From contig CACVBU010000468.1 in assembly GCA_902728285.1 (NCBI GenBank), positions 659,003-723,002 on the forward strand: a stretch of DNA of 64,000 nt, given 5' to 3'. The notes beneath the pieces are model-generated. The model did not search any database, was not told where the DNA came from, and saw only the letters and a list, made by a program, of their open reading frames with translations. Both the position numbers and the translations under genes were made by a program. This stretch comes from Clytia hemisphaerica (taxonomy: Eukaryota; Cnidaria; Hydrozoa; Leptothecata; Clytiidae). Positions 24,790-37,267 of the stretch are shown in pieces. The first letter of the stretch is position 1. Each line of letters begins with the position of its first letter.

Positions 24790-25779
24790 CAGTAGAGTCA
24801 CTTTAACTCGAACCTCTATAACTCGAATATCCCCTTAAATTGAACAAGTTTTCTCGTTCCGTCAGTTAACAATGCCTTATAAAAAAACAATCTCGAACCA
24901 ATTTGTGTTCCCCGTGCGTATCCGAAGTATGGAGTTTCCACTGTATACCAAATATTTGGAACAGATTTTAGCGGCTACGGTTCAGCGATAAAATATTATT
25001 AAGACTGGCCGGTGAAAACAAATGGTTATATCGCTTAGGTTTCTTATCAGTTGGTTTTAAACCAAGTCAGTTAAACTTGACGATTTCCAATATCCTCTCA
25101 TACAAATCTCAGATAGTTTTGATACTACTATCTAACTCAAATTGTCAAATTTATCACGCTACAATATACTTTACATTTGAAACATAATAACTCGTAACAA
25201 ATTACTCTTAGCCACGTCAAACATATAACTTTCAAAATGTTTGGTTAACATACAGTGACAAGAGAAAAAAAATCCTCTCCTAAAATTGTAAAAAAAATCT
25301 AGAGGTTTGACACTTAAAGCTTCTCAGTCAGTTAATGTCCTTTAACAAAAACAAAGCTTACAGACATCTCTATTCATACTTGTCGCCGGAAATCAATGTC
25401 ATGGTCACATTACCTAAGATAAAAATCAGTTGAAAATGATAGAGAGAGTACAACCACGAAAAGATAAACAAAGAATTATAAGAATTTTTATACAACATGA
25501 CAACCCGATAAATGTGTGACAATTCATTTGGTTTTTATAAGAACATCACGATAGTATAGAATCAATATTTCTTAGTGACTCATATGAACAAATTGGTCAC
25601 TTCAAACAACTCTGTATCGCTTAGCCTGGTGAAGATTATACTCGCACGGGGAAAGCAAATTTGTTCGAGTTAAGGAAGTTTCGAGTTAGGGAGTATTGAC
25701 TTTTATAAGGTATTGTTAACTGAAGGGGGAGAAAGATTGTTCGAGTTAAGGAAGTTTCGAGTTAGAAGAGACTCTACTG
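24790..25779. mobile_element. 990-bp pogo/Tigger-like non-autonomous element
   Basis: Left CAGTAGAGTCACTTTAACTC, right reversed CAGTAGAGTCTCTTCTAACT, both flanked by TA. Sub-terminal GAACCTCTATAACTCGAA and GTTAACAATGCCTTATAA are typical of pogo-type ends. No transposase frame remains. It begins ~100 bp upstream of the PLOD start codon. Confidence 0.8.
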
Positions 25780-25784
25780 TAGGT

Positions 25785-26770
25785 AGTGGCGATGTGAGGG
25801 CCCACTGCTTTCGTTATAATGCCCAGTCGTCATAAACGGGGTCTGAATTTACATAGAGCTGGGAGCTCCAAAATTCTTCCTAATCTCCGAGATATCTAAT
25901 TTTAAGGTGATGACTGAAGGAGTTTGATAAACGAATAATCTTAAAACCGGAGAGGTACTTCCACTTTGGTCCTACATCTGTCTGCAAGTTTACGAGACAA
26001 GCTCGACACTAAATTTATTCAAATTGTTGAACCTTGTATGGGTCAATCTTTGGCTGACACAAACTATTTAATAATACCTTTCAGTGAAATAAGAGACTTC
26101 AACCTCGAGAAAGCATATCTACAAACAACTGTGTCATGACATCTTTAATGTTTAGGAAACGGTTTCGGAATTCTTTCAAATGACAAGATAAATTCAAAAG
26201 CGAACAAGCTTCAAAAAGTTACCGAAAAGCGAACTGCTACTTTTTCAATTTTATTGATAACTGAATTTAGAATACTTCTTTCAAAATGCGAAAGGCTGGC
26301 GACCGCCATTTTTTGCCAAGTTGTTGATGACAGAGCAGCTTCTTCGGATTTCACCAACTCAAGTGGACTTAATTTCGCGTGGATCAATTTTCTTGATTTC
26401 ACGAATTTTGGCCGTTTTCGCGAATACTAGCCCTCACCAATACATATTTAAAATCGATCAAAACACCGAGGAAATTGAAAGAAATTTGATGAAAAAGAGC
26501 CCTATTCACGAAATTTTGTCCACACGAAAATTTTCGATTCTCGATTCGTGAAAAAAAGTCTACGCGAAAATTAATCCATTTGAAAAAACAAGCCTACGAC
26601 ATTGATTTTCTTACTCAAAAGGCAATATTAAGTATATTTTGAAGTTGATTTGACATTGGAAGTATCATCATTTAAAAACTTTAAATTCGAATTTTAATGC
26701 CTTCCTGTATTAGTTTCCTCCTCATGACTTCTTCATGATTCTAACTCAACTGTACCCATTTCTGCTATTA
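25785..26770. other. Gene-free stretch with TTTTCGCGAA-type words
   Basis: 26200-26560 repeats TTCGCGAAAATT-like words (relatives of the TTGGCG family). Nothing coding is convincing. Confidence 0.45.
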
Positions 26771-26778
26771 AAATCCTA

Positions 26779-27069
26779 CACGTTTTTTTTATTATAAGGA
26801 ACCTTAACTTTGCTCTGAGCCTGGAGTTCCTTATTTTTACAGAGAATTTCAGTCTCAAAGTTCCTTATCGAGTTCCTTACTACATAGGAAATTTTGAACT
26901 TTTTGCCCCTTGAAAGATCAAAATTTGGTCAAATTAGTCCCAATAAGGTACATTATTTTCAAATCCACTTATTCTCAGCCTGAGCAGTTCCTTAACAATT
27001 CCTTATTTTTTGAACCATTTTCAGCCTCGAGTTCCTTATAAACGTGTTCCTTATAAAGAAAAAAACGTG
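26779..27069. mobile_element. CACGTTTTT-family MITE copy
   Basis: TA-CACGTTTTTTTTATTATAAG ... AAAAAAACGTG-TA; the interior repeats GTTCCTTA rather than GTTCTTA, marking a subfamily. Confidence 0.8.
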
Positions 27070-27086
27070 TATTCTTCCTAGTGGAG

Positions 27087-27621
27087 CTGTTTCTGTTCGG
27101 AGGTCAAATTATTGGTAATAGCTGTTGAAATAATAGAGCTTTTGCCATGAAATTTTCTGTAAATTCCTAACTTTTATTTAGCTTCAAAATTGAAAAAAAT
27201 TTGACACCTGAAAATTTTCACACATTGAGCATGATGACATTTCTGACAGTAAGGTGTTACAAAAATCGACACTTTTTCAATACAAATTTATTTTTAATGT
27301 CAAATATGTTGTTTAAACCGTAATTTATTGAATATTTAGGATAAAATAAGCATTTTAAACTCAGGAAACTTTTTTCTAAAGCCTTTGTTAGAATACAATA
27401 GCTATTTATAAGAACAAAGGAAATTTTCGGTTTTTGCTCACTTTGGGCATGATAAGTGACGTCATCAAAAAAAAAATTTGTCAAAAGTTACCTTATGTGA
27501 CAAGGATCTTGTGTGCCAAATTTCATCAAAAAAGACCCACTAGATCAACAGTTAAGGGCTGGTACAGGAAAAGCCCCACCCCTAGTTCTGAACCGCCCCT
27601 AAAAGCCTAGGTTGAATAGGG
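27087..27621. mobile_element. TTAA-type MITE copy lacking its left tip
   Basis: Matches 63028-63559 nearly base for base (GCTGTTTCTGTTCGGAGGTC ... GGTTGAATAGGG-TTAA). The left terminal CCCTATTCGACC is missing; the copy abuts the 26779-27069 MITE. Confidence 0.85.
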
Positions 27622-28079
27622 TTAAACCAGTATTTGCTTTTGAGAATGAACTACAATTTGTGAAGTAAATTCAGATAGAGGCTAAGAAGATTTTTTCTAC
27701 TCCTCTTTGCAAAGAAGAACTAACTAAAGTATTTGTAACTCTATTTTGATCCATTATTCAAAAACATTTTCCCAGCCCAAGTTGCGCTGAAAATGAATCT
27801 GAAGCTGGATTAAACCTTTAACTGTGATAGCGAGTTCATAGTCTTTAAAACTCTAAGAAAAAACAGCTTTCATCAGATTGTTATTTCACTTACTTACTAT
27901 AAATGGCTTTTGTCTACAGCTCCGCGCTCTCTCTCCTACCTAAAAAACAAACGGCAAAGCTGAAGTATTTCAACAAAATAAATTTTCATTCGATAAATAT
28001 AAAATTTCTTATAACCTCATCTCGATGGTGATGGTGGTTTAGAGTAAGGATTTAACGTTAGAAGCAAATTAGTATTTAT

Positions 28080-28810
28080 ACAACAAGCTTGTTAAGTACG
28101 AAAAGCTTGTAAAAGAGAGGGCTTGTAGTAGACTGGAGTCGTTTATAATGCGTGTAATACAGTAGTATAGGCGTTATATGATAATACGATAATTGTTACG
28201 GGATAATATTAGTTTGTATAAACGACTGGAAGAATCCGGTGTTCCGGCCTTATAGAACCCCCGGCTAGCTACGCAGAAACTTGCGTAGCGAGAAAACAAA
28301 GGGTTTTTTCTGAAAACAAAGGAAAATTTTTCTCGGACGGGGGTGCTTCCGTAAGAATTTGGCGCGCGAAAGGTAAGGAGAAATTAATTTTTGATCAAGC
28401 AACAACAAACTCTCAAAACAAAATGAAAGACGAAAAAAAAAAAAAATAACACACATCAACACACTTTTTTTTTCAAGAAAAGTTTTTTTTGAGCGGAGAA
28501 ACGAGAAAAATCTTTCGAGAGAGAAAATTGTTGTGTGTTCTGATTTCTCCTTTTATGTGTTTCGACCAACGGTGTGCGTCTCGATTGTTTTTTCTAAACC
28601 AATCAAATCGATTTACGAAATCAAAACAAACCGTTTTTTCCGAACAAGCCCCCTAGATTTTTTTTTCATTAACAATAGCAAACCAATATTAATATGAAGC
28701 TTTTGGCTTGCACAAAGGTTTCTAGACGACTAAAATTTGTTCCCTCCATTACTTTTTGTTGTATTTCTACTATATCTGAATTAGTCGTCTAGCTTGCTAG
28801 ACTAGGCTTG
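28080..28810. repeat. Dispersed repeat related to 11145-11311, with inner fragments
   Basis: 28118-28240 is an inverted match to 11200-11310. 28690-28800 carries the AGTCGTCTAGCTTGCTAGAC end. Between them is AT-rich, poly-A/T-rich sequence with CTTTCGAGAGAG-like words and no convincing exon. It may be one larger element whose ends are these two blocks. Confidence 0.5.
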
Positions 28811-29064
28811 TAGAGACTTATTGAAAGAAAACTGCGAATTATGTCAAGAAGGTCATGATACTTCCGTTTTGTTGTTTTTCAATACAGTGAAATGACAAAT
28901 AAATTTACGCGTGCAAAATTTCAATCGTGTAACTTGTCATGGAAACATCAACGTTGACTGCACGCATCGCGCAGATGGAACGCAAATTATGACTCTTTCC
29001 TTCACATCTCTGCCAGTGTTGTCCTGAATAAACCAGTGAATCAACTAAAAAGAAAACAGTCTAA

Positions 29065-29340
29065 TGGGCTCTTCCGGAAAATGTTCGTACATGGGGGGAT
29101 GGAGGATATAGTGTTCGGGGGTGGTGAAAAATTAACAAAACTCGCCTTGTCATTAAGTTTACCGGGGGTAAACTTGCTCTGTTTGGGGGTAATTTTGAGT
29201 ATCAGGGGGTGTCAAACTAATGCTTATCCAGGGGGTTAGACCTGCTGTCCGGGGGGTCAAAAGTCACAATGACCGGGGGTAAATTTCCAAAAAATGTTAT
29301 ATCCCCCCCCCATATTCAATTTTTTTTCTGGAAAAGCCCA
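29065..29340. mobile_element. 276-bp MITE with many GGGGG runs
   Basis: Ends TGGGCTCTTCCGGAAAA and, reversed, TGGGCTTTTCCAGAAAA. The interior has about eight runs of five or more G on the plus strand (GGGGGTAAACTT, CCGGGGGGTC and others). One end of the same family is at 16826. Confidence 0.78.
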
Positions 29341-29864
29341 ATGTTAATAATTCAATTTGATCAATCATAGAAATATCGATGTCAAGTGCACACACAAGAA
29401 AACAGAACAGCGAGCAGCATTTTGAACGGGAATTTTTTTAGCGAGAACTAATTTGGCGAATGGCAGCAGGTCAAATTGTTCTTTTTTACCAAATAGATTA
29501 GGGTTTATTTTGGAAAATTAGGAAAAATACTTTGGTGAGCGAGACTTAGTTACCTTAAGTTAAGGTAGAGTGTACAGTGCATTTACCTTAATAGGAATAT
29601 TATAACAAGTAAGTCATTGTTTTACGGTAAAAATACTAAATATATTCTTTTGCTTTTATTTATAAGACCCTCTCCCCTCCTTTCACTCTCAGTCTCACAA
29701 TCTCTCTGGCATTTTATATACATGAAAGGTCTATGTACAAAAAAGAGGAAAAAATAAACGCCTTCTTTTGGGCCCAAAACTTTCTTTTATGAATTGGACC
29801 AATGTTGCATCTAGTTTAAAACATTTTGGTTTACGTCATTCTCGTCCATAAAGCGATCCCATCT

Positions 29865-32800
29865 TCAATATTTATCTTTTTTAAGAACCTTGACCGCCTC
29901 TGTATAAGAGGGCGGACTGAGGGTGGCATCTATGCTAAGTTCACTGTATGTATCTTCACTTTCGTTCCCATGGTGATGCTCTGTGTTCGGATCGATGACG
30001 TCATACATTAAAGAGGAGACTGGTATCATGTAATTAGGGGTCTGGGTAGCAACTGACGTAATCTTTGTATTTTTAGATGGATCCCTTTGTTTAAGTAGTT
30101 GTTGTGTTTTGTGGCTGTGTCTATTCTTATGCCTTTTAGAATCTCGCTTTGCGTGATAAAGTTTTGTACGTTGAGAAGTGTTAGCTGGTTGACTAGTCTC
30201 AGTTCTCTCCTGTCTGAGGTGATGAGCAGCTAGTCTATGTGTTTCAGAGATATCATTGTCGTCGTCATTTTCTTCGTGAACGTCATTCTTGTGTCGTGTT
30301 TTATTGTCGTGTTTGACGGCTGATTCATTTTGAACGGTTGTCGATCCACGCTCGAGTCTTGATCTCGTGTATTCCTATAGTAAGAGAAGAGGAGGATAAA
30401 ATTTCTTACAAGTTCCCTCTTCAAGACAATAAGTTGTGTTCGATATAGAGTAGGGTTAAAATTAAAGAGTGAATCTTTAGTAAGCAATTTCTAATTCTAA
30501 GCTAAGGGATCCAAAAGGATAACAACTCGCATGATTAGAATAAATGGAACTTCGAATTAGAAAGAGTTTATGGTAAATTCAGAATTCTCTTTCAGAAATA
30601 CAACATCTTGGGGATTCTGATTCCATTTCGGGGATACCTAGAGACTTTTTTAGGGATCCACAAGTATTTAATAAGAGAAGGCGCAATAGGGAGTAAACTT
30701 TCTTATTCTAAACAGCTCCTAGTCAATGTCGGGTCGCAAAGTAATTCTTTTAACCAGTATAGATGAAGCAAAAGACTTCTAAAGGAGCGATCAGGGTTTA
30801 TCTGGTGCATCTAGATGCCTTCCACGAAACTGGACAAAACCTCTATGGCTCTAAATATTTCTGTTTAACTCTTTTCCAAAGCTAAATATTCAATTTGCAC
30901 TTTTTAAGCCGCAAAACAATAGAATTTTGACGTGTAAGAACCCATTTAGGAGATTTCAACTTGTCATCTATCTTGACTTTGGAAAACACAAAATCAGCAT
31001 TTTTAGGTCAAATACTGAATAATTCTTGTTTTACTAATGCAAAATTAAATTCATGTGAAAAAATTTCCATCAACTGCGAAACTATGTACACACCACAATT
31101 GACCTTGGGTACCATGAACGTCATGAAGGGATAAAAAAACTTAAACAACAAAGAAACTTACCACTCGGTGATTTCGATTACGTCGTTCGCGACATAACAA
31201 AAAACCGGCAGCCGTCGCTGTTGCCAGGGAGATTAAACATCCGACACCAAACAAGATGCTGACACCATAAGCTAGCTCCTTCAGTTTGTCTTTTACAGCA
31301 TTGCAACCTAAGTTTTCAGCAAATTTGAAGATCTTGTGATTAGGACCATAACAGGAGCAAATACGATCAAGTTCGTCAAAGCTGCATCCATTGAGCTGAT
31401 GAAGTGAATCTTGAATAACACCAATGAGATAGATAAGACTGAAGCCACAGAATAATGTACATGCTACTGATAACACCAAAACAAACAAAACCTGAAGAAA
31501 GAAATTGATAAAAAATCCATATCAGCAACAATGGAATTCGTATATCAATGGACAGATATAAAAGAGAAGATGCTAAGGAAATATCAAAAAAGCATCAAAG
31601 GTATTAAAAACTTAGGACTTACTAAATATCTTTCCAACGATAATTATTTTATTACAAGAGGGATAAAAATCTAAAATTGTGTGCTAAATATTTCAAATTC
31701 TTTGGTTTTTCATGATTTTGTTTTCTTTTGATTTATTGTATTATCGATTGCTTTGCAGTAAACTGTAGGGGGGGGTAAAAGAAAATACTTACAAGTAAAA
31801 TATATCTTCTATTGGGTAGGTGCTTATGTAAAAGATCTGTTACTAAGGCAATCAGACCAGTAAATATCATCTGAAATATCGAAAGATAAGAAAGGAATTA
31901 TTAACCAGTTAAGTATTTGCAATGATGTAAACGTTTTTTTATAAGAACATCCAAAATTTTTGAAGCCTTCGGATGTTTTAACTTTTTGAGTTTCGAGCCT
32001 AAAAATGTTCTTAACCAATCGAGTGTTTTTGAGTCCATAAAGCCTTAAAATGTTCTCATCTTGTTCTTAACATTTTGGCCTTCGAAACCTTATGTTCTTA
32101 TATACCTGAAAGGCTAAGGTATTCGACTGCAACCTTATATTGAAAGCCAAATTCTGAACCTATAAAGGATTTCTTTCCCATAGATTGAATCTAACCTAGC
32201 TATTGTTTTCATAGACTAGAAAAATGGGCAGTAAACACAAAAATGGGCGGTAAACACAAAAGTGGGGGGTAAACACGATTCAGCGAAATTGAACGAGGTT
32301 TAATGACTTCCCGCTTGGTTGGGTATACGAAAAATGGGCGGATAAGGTATAACAAATTCTCGCTCAAATTTTAGTTACCAAGGAAATTCTTAATTGCTAT
32401 TCATCAATCAACATTTAATAAGTAACCAAACTTTTAAAGAATGAGAAATAATGCCATTAGGAAATTGTTGAAATTTGTAGGGCGCTCGTCCTGAATAACA
32501 TAACACCCCGGGGATACTAGGGTTGGCGGATGAGGGGTATGTGCGGACGAGACGTCCGAAAACCGATCCCTAGAGAGACTTTTTTGAAAGATTTTCTTCG
32601 ATTTTTGAAAAAAGTGGTAACCTTAGCGAGACTTTTTTACAATTTTTTCACTTGAAATAAAAAAAAAATCCTAAATTCCGACTTTTAGAGAGACTAATTT
32701 AAAACTTTCTGATTTTCCCGAACCTTAGAGATGCTTTGAAGGGTGAAAAAACCAACTCTTACAGTCTGCACATACCCAGCACTCATTTTTGTGTTAGTAC

Positions 32801-35251
32801 CCCCCAGGCGTAACACTTTATCCTGATACCCCCAATTGTAGTGATCGAAAGGCATGAAAGAGACTATGAAAAGAAGACAATTGGTTTAGGTACTGCATTG
32901 ATTACTTGGCGATTCCATGACACAAAACCTTTACCTAAATTCGGTTTGTATCTTTTTGTTATTTTCTTGGAGTGAGGAAGAAAACTAAGGGGAATTCCAT
33001 TTTAAACACTTTTTTTAACGAACCATTTAATTTTTGTCGAGTCTCATTGTTCTTACCCTGTTCTTATAGCATTATAGGCTTTTTACCCTCAAACTGCTTC
33101 ATATTTAGTCATTCCCTACTAATGTTTGTTTCTTCTTAAATTTTTGCCATTTTTTAGCCTCATAACATTGCTTGTTATAAAAGTGTGGAGACAGACGTCA
33201 ATGAAACACAAATAGTTCCAGTAATCTAAATATCTATGTAGTCGTTCACATGACTAAAAAGGTTAAATCTCAAAATTAGTACCTTACAAAATTTAAAGTT
33301 TTACTGTGGTGGTCATCTTTGAGATTGACATTGCCCTTTTTTTCATGTAGAGGAATAATCAATGTTTTCATATGGCAAAAAAGACCAATCTCAAAGGCAG
33401 AACAGAATTGCAAGATTTTCAATTTTCTAAGACACTTATTTTTAGTCATGTGTACGACGATGTGATGTATGGACCCAGTACACCCTTTTTTATAAGAGCA
33501 TCCAAAATTTTAATAGCTTTCGGATGTTTTTAACTTTTTGAGTTTAAGCCTAAAAATATTTTTTGTTTTTATATTTTCTCCATTTTGTGAGTATTTTCTT
33601 TCATTTTCCAAAAAAATCGGGTGTTTTAGAGTTCGCAAAGCCTCAAAATGTTCTTAAAATGTTCTTAATATTTTGTTTATTGATGCATGTATAGGATGAG
33701 CAATGCCAATGTGAATTATCAAAACGAGAAGTTCTGGAAAATCAATAAATCTATGTAATCGAAGAAGAAGAGGAAAGAGAAGAGATAAATTTTGATTAAT
33801 TGGGCCAAGAATCTTTTTTAAGACTTTGAAAAAAGTCAGTAATAATGATGTGGAGAGATTTTTTAGAGTGAGTCACTTATTACATCTCAGGGTGCTGAGT
33901 CACCATAACAAATTAACCGGAACAAAAGAAAAGAAGTTCATAAGGTAATATCAACTGAAGCATATAAACATAGAGAGAGAGAAAGAGGGAGAAGAAGAAA
34001 AGATTGAAGAAGAAAAGAAATTAAAACTTATGAAGTAAAAAAACAGTGCGAAAAAGAATTAGTAGATATCATTTTCTTTTTTGTTTTATAAAATTTTCTG
34101 CTTTTCATACTTCTTTTTCTTATGGAAATGTTGAAATTTTTTATAAGGCGGAAGCCCTTGGAAGCGAGAGAGGTAGCAAAAAGCATAAGGATTGAACCGC
34201 TGTTGTGTGTAAACCCTTCTATAAATAGGAAAGGAAAACTTCACCTCTAATTTTGTTGATCGAAAAAATGGGTTCAACAAAAAATGCTTATTCCTAATTC
34301 CGAACTCAAATTTGAACTTTTTTAAAAAGTATCTAACGAAAAAAACGAACTTAGGTACACACCCTCTTTTAAAGTAAACGATTATCTGATAATACTGACG
34401 AGAAATGAATACAGTACAGCTAAATAAGTCTGGGGTGTATGGAGACTTCAGAAACGAAAAATCCTAAAGATGGAAGTTCTTGAATTCAATGACAACTCAT
34501 ATAAGGGACTAGTAATGTTATAATATAGAATGACTTTCGTAATATGAAAATCATATTATAATAGAACAACGCATGCGTACAAGTCGATAAAAATACAGAC
34601 AATAGAATAATCATAAGAATAAAGAAAAAACAGACTACCTACCGTCGTACATGGTAAACAGATTGGAAGAGGTCCTTGAACATAATTGAAGGTCGAAGCA
34701 GGAGCCAGTTGAAGAAAACTCCAAATACTGAACGCGTAGAGAACACCAACTAAGAATAACAAAACACCTAGGTATTTTACGAGACACGTTGTTGAACAAA
34801 AGCAGAATAAATTTCTTCTTCTCTCTTCTATTCCATTCGTTTCAATAAACCTTTGTTGTATGTTTGAATCATTTTCATTTTCTTTTGCTTTCACATTGTG
34901 GCAGATGTTTTGCTTCACTTCTTCTCTCTCAACACGCGTTCGTTCGTCGTGATGAATAGTAACCAAATCATCGTCTGTTCCGACTGATTCTTCATCCGAG
35001 TCCGGTCGTTTTTTCTCTTCGTCCGTATAATCAAAACACTCGTAATAATTGTCGTCGGGAGTCGGTGAAATAGTTGCATACGACGATCGAGTTGAACAGG
35101 ATGTTGATTTGTCGGAAAATCTCGTATTTTGAGGGTTGACTTCACATTGTAGAAGGATACCGTTTTTTTCTAGAAGATCTAAAAGATCGAGATCTTCATC
35201 TTCATGCAATTTCGTAATAGATGACATGCTGGAACGATTTGATGATGCCAT
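29865..35251 (-). CDS. Four-span membrane protein with long cytosolic tails and PPSY motif (ENTREP/FAM189- or CD20-like topology)
   Basis: Exons 35251-34643, 31870-31793, 31491-31162 and 30374-29865 all join in phase 0, giving 508 aa. The N-terminal ~155 residues are acidic and Ser-rich with no signal peptide. Membrane spans lie at about 157-180 (LGVLLFLVGVLYAFSIWSFL), 195-218, 230-255 and 303-329. The TM3-TM4 loop has four cysteines in a CSFDELDRICSCY-type pattern. A basic stop-transfer stretch (RERRNRNHR) follows TM4. The 170-residue tail is charged, His/Lys-rich, and ends near SPPSYTEAV (PPSY at about 493-496), a class I WW-domain ligand. This layout (four spans plus PPxY tail) recalls ENTREP/FAM189 adaptors of NEDD4-family ubiquitin ligases and, more loosely, MS4A/CD20. 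That assignment is inference from topology, not a confirmed match. A possible poly(A) signal (AATAAA, minus) is at 29660-29655. Intron 1 is 2.8 kb and carries MITE remnants. Confidence 0.8.
31930..32107 (-). mobile_element. CACGTTTTT-family MITE, partial, intron of the four-span gene
   Basis: AACGTTTTTTTATAAGAACA and AAGCCTTCGGATG on one side, ACCTTATGTTCTTATATACC on the other. It is the reverse-orientation equivalent of 37012-37264. Confidence 0.75.
32507..32810. mobile_element. 304-bp MITE with 6-bp TSD, intron of four-span gene
   Basis: The direct repeat TAACAC at 32501-32506 and 32811-32816. The inverted ends are imperfect (CGGGGATACTAGGGTT versus reversed CTGGGGGGTACTAACA, then GGGTATGTGC in both). 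The inner part has CTTAGAGAGACTTTTTT repeats. Confidence 0.65.
33483..33690 (-). mobile_element. CACGTTTTT-family MITE, degraded
   Basis: TTTTTATAAGAGCATCCAAA, AGCTTTCGGATG, AAAATGTTCTTAATATTTTG; the outer ends are eroded. Confidence 0.65.
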
Positions 35252-35367
35252 AGTGTGTTATTGTTCAATTTCTTGCTTTCTTCTTCTGAAATGAAATACA
35301 ATCCATTAAGAGGTAACAAAACAAAGATACTATCCCCAGATTAGAGTAAATCTATGTATTTTGTCCT

Positions 35368-35520
35368 TTTCACTAGTCAGAAAATCTGCTGTATACTATC
35401 TTTGCTTTCTGATTTGAATGATGGCGCTACTATAGGAGTCTTTACTTTTCCCCCCATCAGAAATATTAAAGGCAAAAAGTAGTTGAGCTCCAGCTTCTGA
35501 ACTATGTTGTCACAAGGAAA
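35368..35520 (+). repeat. Dispersed ~150-bp repeat, copy 1
   Basis: AGTCAGAAAATCTGCTGTAT ... GCAAAAAGTAGTTGAGCTCC, an inverted match of 38755-38905. Confidence 0.75.
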
Positions 35521-35543
35521 TACATGCTTTTTTAATAAAATTA

Positions 35544-35905
35544 CACGTTTTTTTCTTTATTAGAACCTAGTCTATAAGAACATTGAGGCTGAAATTCGTC
35601 GAAAAATTAAGAACATTGTAAGAACATGCTCAGCCTCAGTTTGGGATAAAATGACAAGAAACTACAATTTTTTCCTCTTTTCAAGCAATTTTAACCAAAC
35701 TTAGGGATGGATTTTCTAAAATCGAGAATCAAATATTGTCCAAATTTTACCAATTTTAAGTGCTCTTTATTTTGTATGATATTGTTGATTTAGAGTAGTC
35801 TGAAAAATTTAAACGCATTTAAGAACATTAGGCTGAAAATTTCTAAAAAAATAAGCACATCCAGGCTCAGCCGAATTTTAGGTGTTCTAATAAAAAAAAA
35901 ACGTG
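35544..35905. mobile_element. CACGTTTTT-family MITE copy, long variant
   Basis: TA-CACGTTTTTTTCTTTATTAG ... AAAAAAAAACGTG-TA; the interior has GAACATTGAGGCTGAAATTC. Confidence 0.8.
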
Positions 35906-36137
35906 TAGTGATTTTCCATTTCATCATGGATATTCTTAACTTTTTGGGAAAAAATCATCCTAAACTATTCTTACGGTATTCTTGGGTTTAGATCCCAATT
36001 CAACCTCAATGTTTAACATGCAATACATACCTAAAACTCGTAAAAATGGCAGTGGAAGTTTTGAGCCTTACTTTGGGGATAATTGGCAATTTAAAGTTAA
36101 AAAAGGCTCTAAAATTGGCATTCTTGGGTTCTGCTCC

Positions 36138-36480
36138 GGGGGGGGGGGGGGGGGGCAGCTGGGCAAAATGACCGATTATGTGTGGGCCCTAAGGGTACCT
36201 TTTCCAAGATGTTTAAAATGCACTGTAACAGACTGCAAGGGTCGGAAAAAGAAAAGATGCACTGTAAGGGTAGAAATTTCAGAAAATTCATGAAAAATCT
36301 AGATTTTTTGACCAAAAATGCTATTTTGACCATTTTTTTGCACGAAAAGGATTGAAAATTTGGGGGAAAATGCAGGGTATGATTTTCACCGATTTTTGCT
36401 GCACTGTAAGGGTGCAATTTTAAAAGCAAATTTTTAGCCCGCACATACCGTCAGTCTGCAAACCCAGGCCCCCCCCCCCC
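36138..36480. mobile_element. MITE with 18-G and 13-C termini
   Basis: A G run at 36138-36155 and a C run ending at 36480. Inside them inverted GGGC...TGACCGATTATGTGTGGGC and GCCCGCACATACCGTCA. The interior has CACTGTAAGGGT repeats. Run lengths may be affected by assembly. Confidence 0.72.
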
Positions 36481-37011
36481 GGGCAAACTCAATGATAGCA
36501 TATTCTTAATTTTTCAGCCAATTTCATCATTAATATTCTTATAAAGTATATTCTTATAAAAGAAAAACTGTGCATTCAAAACAGAAACAAGAAACGAGAA
36601 CATTACCTCAAATGAGTGTTAATAAGGAAGTCAGACATACACATAAAACCGACCCCGTAAACCTTTCTAAGTCTTAATCTTTAAAAACTTATTTAAACAA
36701 ATTGAAATCTTATAAATTTAGAAAAAGTCAATTTGATGCAATATCTGTATAAAATATCAATATCAATAAAAGTGTTTACTTTAAAGTTGAAAGGCCCCTT
36801 TAAAAATTACCATAAAAAGAATTCAATAACAACCTTAATAAAAACACTTCTTAGGCTACGTCATATCTTCCTTCGTTTCGAGCGTAAAACTCCTACTCTA
36901 TAGACCAAGAGTAAGGCCTAAAAGCCTGGAGCTGTCTATTGTGTAGACTACACATTTCTCTGCTCCAATAAACTAGTCTACAGTATATATGGCTTAGCCT
37001 ACAATGATATA

Positions 37012-37264
37012 CACGTTTCTTTATAAGAACAAACTATATAAGAATATAAGAGTTCGATGGTCAAAATACTAAGAACAAGTTAAGAACATTTCAAGGCTTC
37101 GCGGACTCTAAAACAGCCTGTTTCTTAGAAAAATAGGCAAAAATGCTCAAAAAATGGTGAAAATAAGAACATGTTAAGAACATAATTTTTTAGGCTTATA
37201 ATTCAAAAAGTTACGAACATCCGAAGGCTCCAAAAATTTTGGATGTTCTTATAAAAAAAACGTG
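37012..37264. mobile_element. CACGTTTTT-family MITE, best-preserved copy
   Basis: TA-CACGTTTCTTTATAAGAAC ... GATGTTCTTATAAAAAAAACGTG-TA, 253 bp. Aligns along its length with 17734-17971. Confidence 0.85.
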
Positions 37265-37267
37265 TAA

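Noticed and set aside
34915-35145. 76-aa minus frame in another register of the four-span gene's first exon
   Set aside because: Shadow of the 35251-34643 coding exon.
36109-36444. 111-aa minus and 103-aa plus frames
   Set aside because: They read through the poly-G/poly-C MITE; the Gly and Pro runs come from homopolymers.
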